A stretch of DNA of 35,162 nt from Syntrophaceae bacterium UBA5619 (lineage in GTDB: Bacteria; Desulfobacterota; Syntrophia; Syntrophales; UBA5619). The notes beneath the pieces were generated by a model. That model did no database searches. It saw only the letters and a list, made by a program, of their open reading frames with translations, and had not been told where the DNA came from. A program made the translations under genes and the position numbers. Positions 26,649 to 33,553 of the stretch are shown here, in pieces (the first letter of the stretch is position 1; every line of letters begins with the position of its first letter). The stretch covers positions 446-35,607 of the forward strand of contig DIKL01000120.1 in assembly GCA_002424545.1 (NCBI GenBank). The letters run 5' to 3'.

Positions 26649-27016
26649 GCCTTAACCTTTTCTTTGATCTTTTCCGGGTATTTTACATGCCCAATGAACA
26701 CGCCAAAGGAATTTGGCTGTTCGCGATTATAGACTCCTTCGATGAAGAAGGGAAGCCGGTTTTGACATCTTTGGTGATTTTGATCCGTTTTTCGCACGAC
26801 GTGTGTGGGATTGCAATATCGTAACGACATCGGCGCATCGTATAAAAAAATTCGTTGACAAGACAGGAAAAAGAGTCCTCTTTTCTTGAGACCGATGTGA
26901 TCCGGAAATCCGATTCTTTCAGGATCGATGAGAGGAAACAGAGGAGAGGATAAACAAGCGGGGAGGCAACATACCGCGTTTTGAAGATTCACTAAGGGGA
27001 TTCGAGGAGGTGTTCG
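26649..27016. other. Intergenic region between addB and the selenoperoxiredoxin gene
   Basis: This 368-nt divergent spacer must hold the promoters for addB and for the selenoprotein gene. It contains a plus-strand ORF of 45 codons (26687-26824) without a Shine-Dalgarno sequence. That ORF includes IIDSFDEEGKP, matching a second small ORF at 33253. A plus-strand TTGACA is at 26855-26860, but no clear -10 follows. An open minus-strand frame across 26645-27028 shows no protein character. Confidence 0.5.
26725..26769 (+). repeat. Short dispersed repeat, copy 1 (matches 33303-33348)
   Basis: About 45 nt are nearly identical to 33303-33348 (a few mismatches and one gap), including GATTATAGAC and GATGAAGAAGGGAAGCCGG. 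Both copies read IIDxFDEEGKP in a plus-strand frame. Confidence 0.7.
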
Positions 27017-27523
27017 ATGATTTTCCATGAACTATTGGTGTCGATCGTTGCGTTATCGGCCGTCGCCGTCGGAATGGCCGCACCGGAATTCGAAGCGGTT
27101 ACCCATGACGGCCGAAAAGTGACCCTTTCGGAGTTGCGTCAGCAGGGTCCCGTGATGCTGGTCTTCCTGCGTGGGTTCAGCTGACCCTACGCCAGAACTC
27201 ATCTGGGCCAGATGAAACAGGATCACGAGGAGTTCACATCAAGAAACGCCACGATTGTCGTCGTCGCTCCACATGCGGCGGAGACGGTTGCGGAGTACTG
27301 GAAGAAAGAGGAACTGCCCATGATCGGCGTTCCCGACGAGGACGGACGACTCGCCGACCTTTACGGCCAGGAATGGAAGCTGCTGAAGCTGGGCCGGATG
27401 CCCGCGCTTTTCGTGGTTGACCGGAAGGGCGCTCTTGTATTCGCCCAGTACGGCAAGAGCATGTCGGACATCCCGGAGAACAGCGAGATGCTGAAGGTGC
27501 TGGACGGGGTCAGTGGAATATAG
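27017..27523 (+). CDS. Peroxiredoxin-like selenoprotein (in-frame TGA = Sec56)
   Basis: A 168-residue AhpC/TSA-like thioredoxin-fold protein is read continuously if the TGA at 27182-27184 encodes selenocysteine. The N-terminus MIFHELLVSIVALSAVAVGM is hydrophobic and could be a membrane anchor or signal. Then come APEFEAVTHDGRKVTLSEL, the active site VMLVFLRGFS-Sec-PYARTHL, TIVVVAPHAAETVAEYWKKE, LPMIGVPDEDGRLADLYG and GRMPALFVVDRKGALVFAQYG. Sec replaces the Cys of the usual RGFxCPYCR motif, and the second Cys is Ala, so there is no resolving Cys; the protein has no Cys at all. GAGGAGG lies 6 nt before the ATG. Both halves on either side of the TGA are needed for the fold, and a SECIS-like hairpin follows. 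A nonsense-mutated Cys gene is the alternative. Confidence 0.88.
27199..27215 (+). promoter_or_regulatory. Bacterial SECIS-like hairpin of the peroxiredoxin gene
   Basis: A 7-bp perfect stem, TCATCTG with CAGATGA, closes a GGC loop. The loop starts 21 nt after the TGA at 27182. The published bacterial SECIS pattern asks for a loop 16-37 nt downstream with a G in its first two positions, and both conditions are met. Confidence 0.75.
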
Positions 27524-27664
27524 GATGGACAACCCGGAAAAGATCCGGAGAGAACCTCGCTTCATCCGACGATTCCGTCATTGGTAAAGACCAAGACCTG
27601 TCATATCCAGGTTGCTTCAGGCGCGTTTCCGGGTGCGATCAAGCGACGGCGTCCTTTCGTGTGT

Positions 27665-27693
27665 TTGACTTTATGGGCAGGAATGATTAATTT
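27665..27693 (+). promoter_or_regulatory. Candidate sigma-70 promoter of the small selenoprotein gene
   Basis: TTGACT (27665-27670) and TAATTT (27688-27693) are separated by 17 nt. Transcription would begin near 27700, giving a leader of about 35 nt before the ATG at 27735. Confidence 0.55.
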
Positions 27694-27734
27694 ACAGATC
27701 GTGGAAAAATAAAATACAAGCGAGGGGTATTGCG

Positions 27735-27902
27735 ATGAAGAGTCTGTTGCTCATCGTTGGGGTGGTGGTCGTCTGGTTTTTACTTCAGACGGTGATTTTA
27801 CCGAGGTTTGGGGTGTCCACTTGAATGGTTCAGGCCCGCCAGGAGGCGGGTGAGAAGAACAAAGCGAGCGGGGACAAGCCGTCCGCACCGGAGCTGAAAT
27901 AA
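27735..27902 (+). CDS. Small membrane-anchored selenoprotein (in-frame TGA = Sec30)
   Basis: A 55-residue protein is read through a TGA at 27822-27824 to a TAA. Residues 3-22 (SLLLIVGVVVVWFLLQTVIL) form one transmembrane helix. Next comes PRFGVST-Sec-M, then a charged tail (VQARQEAGEKNKASGDKPSA, ending PELK). No Cys is present. GAGGGG lies 7 nt before the ATG. Stopping at the TGA would leave a bare 29-residue helix; reading on gives a sensible tail. From memory, small Desulfobacterota and Geobacter membrane proteins have a comparable LGVxTCM stretch, where Cys would match this Sec; this needs a search. It lies 211 nt after the peroxiredoxin selenoprotein gene, which suggests a shared redox role at the membrane. 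Confidence 0.8.
27834..27851 (+). promoter_or_regulatory. Bacterial SECIS-like hairpin of the small selenoprotein gene
   Basis: GCCCGCC (27834-27840) pairs with GGCGGGT (27845-27851), with one G-U, closing an AGGA loop. The loop starts 16 nt after the TGA at 27822, the lower limit of the bacterial SECIS pattern, and has G at its second position. No T run follows, so it is not a terminator. Confidence 0.72.
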
Positions 27903-27969
27903 GCTCTTTAGGTGCCTGGTCAATCAAGACTTTGTAACACTACATCATTCGCCAGGAATATATTGGTGG

Positions 27970-28374
27970 TTACGTCATTGCCGTCCCGCCATACACGCCC
28001 CGTTTCACCTTCCGGATCCTTCCTGCTTTGGCGGTGCGATTCACGATGTTCCAGATCTGGAGATCCGACAATCCGGTCCTCTTCTTCAACTCCGACGTCG
28101 ATATCCCCTCTGCGCTTGCCTGGATGAGCCCTACGACTTTATCGATATTGGTCACCCTCTTTGCGCGGGGGGCTTTTTTCGCGGTTTTTCTCCGGGAACC
28201 GGCTTTGAGCGTTTTTACCTTCTTCCCGGTCTTCTTTGCCGCCGCTTTTTTTTCGGCAGATCCGGAAACCATTCCTTGAAGCTTATTGAAATAGGCCTTG
28301 ACAAACGATTCCGATCCTTCGACTTCGATCTCCTTCGTGACCGGGTTGAACCTGATGCGGGTATTTTCTTTCAT
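27970..28374 (-). CDS. Lys-rich protein with C-terminal winged-helix domain
   Basis: This 134-residue protein has three parts. The N-terminal IRFNPVTKEIEVEGSESFVK looks like a small beta-alpha unit. The central linker is histone-like and basic (KKAAAKKTGKKVKTLKAGSR, RKTAKKAPRAKR). The C-terminal part resembles a winged helix-turn-helix (IDKVVGLIQASAEGISTSEL, KKRTGLSDLQIWNIVNRTAK) with a wing GRIRKVKRGVYGG. DNA binding is likely; the target is unknown. Its GGAGG overlaps the stop of the upstream 81-aa ORF, so the two are translationally coupled. It converges on the small selenoprotein gene. Confidence 0.8.
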   Translation of the reverse strand: MKENTRIRFNPVTKEIEVEGSESFVKAYFNKLQGMVSGSAEKKAAAKKTGKKVKTLKAGSRRKTAKKAPRAKRVTNIDKVVGLIQASAEGISTSELKKRTGLSDLQIWNIVNRTAKAGRIRKVKRGVYGGTAMT

Positions 28375-28386
28375 AGAATTTTCCTC

Positions 28387-28632
28387 CTATATTCGTGTGA
28401 ATAATTTCCAGTTGAAGAACGGTGCGGTCCGCTCCCCTTCGCCATAACCCATCACCATGGCCTGATAGTAATACGCCAATTGGATCAATACAACAAAAGA
28501 TTCCGGGTCATTTTTTGCCGATTCGTATTGCTCCCCCCACATCATATCGTGATATTCCTTACAGAAGCCTTCCGGCAGTTCCCGGTAAGCCTTTGCGGCC
28601 GGCTTGGCTTTTTCGGCATCCACTCCATCCAT
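28387..28632 (-). CDS. Small conserved-looking protein of unknown function
   Basis: This 81-residue protein has no motif I recognise. It contains PEGFCKEYHDMMWGEQYESA, DPESFVVLIQLAYYYQAMVM and GYGEGERTAPFFNWKLFTRI, with a single Cys and many aromatics, which suggests a compact helical fold. The case for coding is positional: its TAG stop forms part of the Shine-Dalgarno (TATAGGAGG) of the next gene, and it follows the C_GCAxxG_C_C gene by 60 nt on the same strand. The start Shine-Dalgarno is weak (AAAGAG directly before the ATG). Confidence 0.65.
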   Translation of the reverse strand: MDGVDAEKAKPAAKAYRELPEGFCKEYHDMMWGEQYESAKNDPESFVVLIQLAYYYQAMVMGYGEGERTAPFFNWKLFTRI

Positions 28633-28692
28633 CTCTTTTTGAAAGCATCCGGTGGCGATGGGCGGTCTCTCGGCGAGTCAGGACCAACATGA

Positions 28693-29193
28693 TTATTCAT
28701 CCGCAACAGGCAACATAACCATTTTGGCTTGCATGGCCCGCTCCAGAAGCTCCCCGACGAGCACTGCCGTGTCTCCCACAATTCGCGCACACTCCAGAAC
28801 GGTTTCGCCCTTGTAAAAACATCTGACCTGTTCTCGATCTTTCCAGTTTACCCGTGCGATCTCCCCGCAGAGGATACTCCCGTGGTTCTTGACTATTTCC
28901 TTCTGAAATCGCTCCAGAATTTCATGGGCATAAGACCACATCTTCGGGTCCTCTTTCTCATCCTCCAATGCCCGGCTGAACCTTAGCCCCAGAACGGCCA
29001 GTGCTCCGACAATGGCGCCGCAGACTTCTCCGTTTCCTCCCAATCCCCCACCGAAGGCCCCCATGGCTTTTATGACTTCACCATCATTCTTGCCCAGTTT
29101 CTCCTGCCCGACCGAAAGAACGGCTTGACTGCAATGGAATCGCTTCACCATCATCAATTGGACCGCCTTGTCCCTCATCTCTTCCTTGGTCAT
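28693..29193 (-). CDS. C_GCAxxG_C_C family redox-type protein
   Basis: This 166-residue protein matches the C_GCAxxG_C_C family (TIGR01909-type). The first conserved Cys is in FHCSQAVLSVGQEKLG, the central Gly-rich motif is GAFGGGLGGNGEVCGAIVGA, and later cysteines are in GSILCGEIARVN and ETVLECARIV. The family is thought to bind a metal or act in redox chemistry, with function unproven. I chose the ATG at 29193 (MTKEEMRDKAVQLMMVKRFH); an ATG 21 nt upstream at 29214 is also possible. It is the first gene of a three-gene operon that converges on the selenoprotein genes. Confidence 0.85.
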   Translation of the reverse strand: MTKEEMRDKAVQLMMVKRFHCSQAVLSVGQEKLGKNDGEVIKAMGAFGGGLGGNGEVCGAIVGALAVLGLRFSRALEDEKEDPKMWSYAHEILERFQKEIVKNHGSILCGEIARVNWKDREQVRCFYKGETVLECARIVGDTAVLVGELLERAMQAKMVMLPVADE

Positions 29194-29369
29194 TCTCCGC
29201 ACCCGACTGATCATTCGGAATGATTGCCTCCGGCACGTCCATATCAACCGCCGGACAGGAACCCTATTTCTCCGCTGAAAAGGTTTGCATTCGCTACCGT
29301 ATAGTTTTACATTACCATAAAATAAATCAAATGTGAATATATCTAACAATTTACAGGAATCCCTTTTCT

Positions 29370-31559
29370 ATGCCTTCCGACAGCCTCACCGACCTTCGCG
29401 GCCAAATCGAACGAATCACTTACACCAATGAGGAGAACGGCTACACCGTTGCCAGGGTGAAAGTGTACGGCCGCAAGGATCTGGTGACGGTCATCGGCAA
29501 CATCGTCAACCCCACACCAGGGGAAATCGTCTCCATGAAAGGCGAATGGGGCAATCATCCCAAATATGGCGAGCAGTTCAAGGTTGTCTTTTGCCAGTCC
29601 ACCACTCCGGCCACGGTTTACGGAATCGAGAAATACCTGGGATCGGGCCTGATCAAAGGCATCGGCCCGGTCATGGCCAAGCGCATTGTAAAGAAGTTCA
29701 AGGAAGAAACCCTGAACGTCATTGAAAAAGAGATTCAACGACTTGCCGATATCGAGGGTATCGGCAGGAAACGAATCGGCATGATCAAAAAAGCATGGGA
29801 CGAACAGAAAGAAATGCGATCCATCATGGTTTTCCTGCAATCACACGGCGTCAGCTCCGGCTATTCCGCCAAGATCTACAAGCAGTACGGCAACGAATCC
29901 ATTCAATTTGTAAAGGAGAACCCTTACCGTCTGGCGACCGATGTCTTCGGCATCGGTTTCGTCACCGCCGATAAGATTGCCCAAAATATCGGGTTTGCCA
30001 GGGACTCGAAACTCCGGGCGGAGGCGGGCATCCTGCATGTCCTCCATGAGATGACCGATGAAGGCCATGTCTATTACCCCTATGAGTCCCTGATCGAGAA
30101 ATGCAGGGAGATCCTCGATATTGACCGGGAGATTATCGTCAAGGCGATTGGAACCATTGCCGAGGATCAGAGAATCGTCATTGAGGATCTCAACCACGGT
30201 ATTGAGGACTTCAGGGAGAACCACAAAGCGGTTTATCTGGACGGATATCATGTCGCGGAAACCAGCCTCTCCACACGCCTGAAAACGCTCATTCATGCTC
30301 CGCAAGCCATCAGGAAGATCGACTCGGGAAAGGCCGTTCAATGGGTGCAGGAAAAGCTTGTCATTGTTCTGGCCGACAGGCAGGTCGAAGCCGTGAAATG
30401 CGTTTCCGACAACAAGATCGTGGTCATCACGGGCGGTCCCGGCACCGGAAAGACAACGATCATCAATGCGATCATCCGGATATTTTCCATCATCAAGGCC
30501 AGAATCATGCTGGCCGCCCCCACGGGCCGGGCCGCCAAGAGAATGACGGAAGCGACCGGGTATGAGGCAAAGACCATCCATCGCCTGCTTGAATACAGCA
30601 TGAAGAAGGGGGGATTTCAGAAGAACGGGGATTCGCCATTGGACTGCGACCTTCTGATCATCGATGAAGCCTCGATGATCGATACCCTGCTGATGCACCA
30701 TCTCCTGAAGGCCATTCCATCCGATGCAACCTTTGTCCTGGTGGGCGACGTCAACCAATTGCCGTCCGTGGGGGCGGGTAACATCCTGAAGGACATCATC
30801 GAATCGAAGGCGGTCCCGGTTGTCGAACTGAACGAAATTTTCCGGCAGGCCAGAGAAAGCTCCATCATCGTCAACGCCCACCTGATCAATGAAGGCAAAA
30901 TGCCGAACTTAAAGAGTTCTCAGGAGAAGCTTGATGATTTCTATTTCATCGAGCAGGAAGATCCTCAAAAGGTCATGGAACTGATCATCCATCTTGTCAA
31001 GGAGAGGATTCCCAAGCGGTTTGGATTTCACTCAATTGACGACATCCAGGTACTCACCCCCATGCATCGGGGTATCATCGGGGCGTCCAATCTGAATATC
31101 GAACTTCAAAACGCGCTGAATCCGGGCGATGAAGGCGTCAGCCGCTTCGGCAGGCTCTACAAGATCAATGACAAGGTCATGCAGATCGCAAACAATTACG
31201 ACAAGGAAGTATACAACGGGGATATCGGCAGGATCATCTCCATCGATGAGGAGGCGCAAGAGGCAAGGGTATCCATGGACGATCGGGAGATCGCTTACGA
31301 TTATTCAGAGCTGGACGAGTTGGTCCATGCCTATGCCGTATCCATTCATAAATCTCAAGGGTCCGAGTATCAGGCGGTGGTGATCCCCATACACACCCAG
31401 CATTACATTTTGCTGCAAAGGAATCTGCTCTATACCGGCGTGACGCGGGGGAAGAAGCTCGTCGTGATCGTCGGAACCAGAAAAGCAATGGCGATTGCGG
31501 TCCGGAATAATAAAACGCAGAAGAGATATACGTTATTGAATGAGAGGCTCAGAGGCTGA
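29370..31559 (+). CDS. recD2: RecD2-type 5'-3' DNA helicase
   Basis: This 729-residue SF1B helicase is of the stand-alone RecD2/YrrC kind, which acts in repair without RecBC. The N-terminal OB-like region (GQIERITYTNEENGYTVARV) is followed by helix-hairpin-helix motifs (GLIKGIGPVMAKRIVKKF, LADIEGIGRKRIGMIKKAW). Helicase motifs are VVITGGPGTGKTTIINAI (Walker A near residue 355), APTGRAAKRMTEATG, LLIIDEASMIDTLL, LVGDVNQLPSVGAGNIL and YAVSIHKSQGSEYQAVVIP, with LLYTGVTRGKKLVVIVG at the end. Start MPSDSLTDLRGQIERITYTN fits the family; AGGAAT precedes it at a wide spacing. It is divergent from the C_GCAxxG_C_C gene. Confidence 0.96.
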   Translation: MPSDSLTDLRGQIERITYTNEENGYTVARVKVYGRKDLVTVIGNIVNPTPGEIVSMKGEWGNHPKYGEQFKVVFCQSTTPATVYGIEKYLGSGLIKGIGPVMAKRIVKKFKEETLNVIEKEIQRLADIEGIGRKRIGMIKKAWDEQKEMRSIMVFLQSHGVSSGYSAKIYKQYGNESIQFVKENPYRLATDVFGIGFVTADKIAQNIGFARDSKLRAEAGILHVLHEMTDEGHVYYPYESLIEKCREILDIDREIIVKAIGTIAEDQRIVIEDLNHGIEDFRENHKAVYLDGYHVAETSLSTRLKTLIHAPQAIRKIDSGKAVQWVQEKLVIVLADRQVEAVKCVSDNKIVVITGGPGTGKTTIINAIIRIFSIIKARIMLAAPTGRAAKRMTEATGYEAKTIHRLLEYSMKKGGFQKNGDSPLDCDLLIIDEASMIDTLLMHHLLKAIPSDATFVLVGDVNQLPSVGAGNILKDIIESKAVPVVELNEIFRQARESSIIVNAHLINEGKMPNLKSSQEKLDDFYFIEQEDPQKVMELIIHLVKERIPKRFGFHSIDDIQVLTPMHRGIIGASNLNIELQNALNPGDEGVSRFGRLYKINDKVMQIANNYDKEVYNGDIGRIISIDEEAQEARVSMDDREIAYDYSELDELVHAYAVSIHKSQGSEYQAVVIPIHTQHYILLQRNLLYTGVTRGKKLVVIVGTRKAMAIAVRNNKTQKRYTLLNERLRG

Positions 31560-31604
31560 CCGTCTTGGACAGTAGCATTCGTCGTTCGTAAGTTTTTTTG
31601 CAGG

Positions 31605-32345
31605 TCACCAACCAGCGGTGCAGGGGCTTTTGACGGAAACCTTACCATCCCGATAAACCGGAACCATCCGGGAAGAATCGATCTGGGCGCAAATTCGGAC
31701 ATCCTCGCGCAGTCCGATCCCGATCAAGTATTGCCCCCATTCCGACTGCTCAAGCATATCCAAGATGTCCGGGTAAAAATGCTCGTAGAGGATCTTGGCG
31801 GCCAGGGCTCCATCCGACATGACCAAGGGATTCGCTTCTCCGCTTAGACAGGAAACGATCGCACCCCCGCAAACGACATCCTCAAGGCAGAACAAATTCT
31901 TTTCGCCCGAGCAGGCAATGATCCCATCCCGGCCGGAATCCTTGAGGCGGCGGCAAACGGCGGAAAGGTTCAAAAAGGCCCCGATGAAAACTTCCCCTGC
32001 CCGCCTTGCCGTCACCAACGCCCGGGTTCCATTGGTTGTCGTCATGATGACAAGCTTGCCCCGCACCTTTTCCGGAGAATAATCGCGCGGGGAATTACCC
32101 ACCTGAAATCCTTCCAGCGACTTTGCCCCTCTCTCCCCTCCCAAGAGGACATTGGGATCCTTCATGGCAGCGGCCAGTTCTCGCGCCTCCTCGATGGTGG
32201 GCACAGGGATGAATCCGGCGCACCCGTTTTCGAAAGCCGTTATCATCGTGGAAGTCGCCCGCAAGGAGTCGATAACCACAACGACTTTCCCCTCCAATTC
32301 CTTTTTCTCCAGTTCAAGCGGCGTAAAAGCCAGATCGATTTTCAT
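31605..32345 (-). CDS. comB: 2-phosphosulfolactate phosphatase
   Basis: ComB hydrolyses 2-phosphosulfolactate to sulfolactate with Mg2+, a step of coenzyme M synthesis in methanogens; many bacteria carry it with an unclear role. The 246-residue protein has EGKVVVVIDSLRATSTMITA, LGGERGAKSLEGFQVGNSPR, VIMTTTNGTRALVTAR and the Cys-containing GIIACSGEKNLFCLEDVVCG. I chose the ATG at 32345 (MKIDLAFTPLELEKKELEGK), 8 nt after GGAGAG; the frame extends to 32384 without a better signal. No other CoM genes are nearby. It converges on recD2. Confidence 0.9.
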   Translation of the reverse strand: MKIDLAFTPLELEKKELEGKVVVVIDSLRATSTMITAFENGCAGFIPVPTIEEARELAAAMKDPNVLLGGERGAKSLEGFQVGNSPRDYSPEKVRGKLVIMTTTNGTRALVTARRAGEVFIGAFLNLSAVCRRLKDSGRDGIIACSGEKNLFCLEDVVCGGAIVSCLSGEANPLVMSDGALAAKILYEHFYPDILDMLEQSEWGQYLIGIGLREDVRICAQIDSSRMVPVYRDGKVSVKSPCTAGW

Positions 32346-32479
32346 ACAAAACACTCTCCGTGGTCGGCGATCGGATTTCATCAAAGCCGTGCTCGTGCAG
32401 CTTTACAGCACTCATGTCCCCCGACCAACCGCTATTTTCTAAAAAAACGGACCCCTGCGTTTTTATCCCTTATACTTGA

Positions 32480-33238
32480 TCATCGCTTCTTTCCGACAGA
32501 GGCAAGATAGATGGTAGATTCATCCTGCCCGTCAATCCGGAGGAGTTCGTCCATCCCTTCCTGATCATACGCTGCAATCGCACAAGTTCCCGCACCAATG
32601 GCCTCACAGGCCAGATATAGATTTTGACAGACATGACCGGCGTCAATCGCAATGACTTTGTGGGCGGCAATTCCGTAGCGCCATTCCATTCTGTATGGGA
32701 TAGCCGTCCAGATGAAGGTGACGGCAGCTTCTCCGGGGTAGGGCTGACCCAGGACCCCTCGAACAATCTTTCTTTTCAAGCCCTCCTCCGCAAATTCAAA
32801 CAGGAGTTGATGTTCGACGGGAAGGTAACGGTACATTCCCTGATCCAGTCCCAAGATATTCAAGACGCAGAGATAGGTTTCAAGCGCATGACGGCAGCCG
32901 GCGGAAGGAACCGTCCTCAACGCATGACCGGAATCAAGTTTTTGCCTGATGCCCTGGGTAGCCCATAGAAGGAAAGACAGTTCTTCAAGGGTCATCGGTT
33001 CCGCACGATAGGACCTGCGGCTTTCACGGTTCATGATTGCGGACCGAAGATCAAATTTTCCAAGGTCCCTGAATTGGCCATATTGGAGAAGGGCGATTCG
33101 TTTGGCGTCTTTTGGGTAAGGCTTTTCAATCGGAGGAGGTGCAATTCCCCTATGCTGATCCGTTTGGGAAAAATCGATTCCCTTGCGGATACTGTCCTTT
33201 AAAAATGATCTGTATTGTCTGATGAGTTCATTTTCCAT
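32480..33238 (-). CDS. SagB/ThcOx-type nitroreductase
   Basis: This 252-residue FMN-dependent oxidoreductase is of the SagB type. It has the N-terminal helix region, then AIMNRESRRSYRAEPMTLEE and LSFLLWATQGIRQ, PSAGCRHALETYLCVLNI and GLDQGMYRYLPVEHQLL. The C-terminal AIDAGHVCQNLYLACEAIGA and GTCAIAAYDQEGMDELLRI are typical of the fold. SagB homologues oxidise azoline rings in thiazole/oxazole peptides, but no cyclodehydratase or precursor gene is nearby, so a general reductase role is as likely. GGAGGGATAAA precedes the ATG. It is followed by comB on the same strand after 134 nt. Confidence 0.9.
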   Translation of the reverse strand: MENELIRQYRSFLKDSIRKGIDFSQTDQHRGIAPPPIEKPYPKDAKRIALLQYGQFRDLGKFDLRSAIMNRESRRSYRAEPMTLEELSFLLWATQGIRQKLDSGHALRTVPSAGCRHALETYLCVLNILGLDQGMYRYLPVEHQLLFEFAEEGLKRKIVRGVLGQPYPGEAAVTFIWTAIPYRMEWRYGIAAHKVIAIDAGHVCQNLYLACEAIGAGTCAIAAYDQEGMDELLRIDGQDESTIYLASVGKKR

Positions 33239-33252
33239 TTTATCCCTCCATC

Positions 33253-33459
33253 ATGAACCGGATTCCGCTTCCGGACACCGCAAATCCAGCAAAGGCTTCT
33301 GTGATTATAGACATCTTCGATGAAGAAGGGAAGCCGGATTTGGACATCCGTCAGAGTACGGCATTGCCAGAGATCGACCTCTCAGGAAAAATGCGCTTGC
33401 TTTCTGAAGATGAGGGTCTTAAACTTCTGACCCATTCAAGTATCAGGAGTGAGGCATGA
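33253..33459 (+). CDS. Small doubtful ORF sharing a repeat with the 26.7-kb spacer
   Basis: This 68-codon frame (MNRIPLPDTANPAKASVIID at its start, LPEIDLSGKMRLLSEDEGLK inside) has no Shine-Dalgarno sequence and starts 14 nt from the divergent nitroreductase start. Its VIIDIFDEEGKPDLDI part is encoded by the repeat also found at 26725-26769. It may be a gene remnant or a tiny gene of an unrecognised family. Confidence 0.3.
   Translation: MNRIPLPDTANPAKASVIIDIFDEEGKPDLDIRQSTALPEIDLSGKMRLLSEDEGLKLLTHSSIRSEA
33303..33348 (+). repeat. Short dispersed repeat, copy 2 (matches 26725-26769)
   Basis: It shares GATTATAGAC and GATGAAGAAGGGAAGCCGG with copy 1, with few differences over about 46 nt. Confidence 0.7.
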
Positions 33460-33553
33460 ACGTACCATCCATGACCGGAAGAGGGTTCCAAAGGCCCCTC
33501 TTTCATACTGATTGAATGTTTTTTTTGTCAACGGCTTCCGACGAGAGGTTCAT

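Noticed and set aside
26645..27028. A 127-residue minus-strand ORF upstream of addB
   Set aside because: It has no family resemblance, unusual composition and no Shine-Dalgarno sequence. It covers the divergent promoter region.
27212..27523. A separate 103-residue gene starting at an internal ATG
   Set aside because: It is the part of the selenoperoxiredoxin after the TGA. It lacks the first strand and active site of the fold and has no better start signal.
27834..27851. Reading the GC-rich hairpin in the small selenoprotein gene as a terminator
   Set aside because: No T tract follows it, the frame continues to a TAA, and its spacing to the TGA fits a SECIS element.
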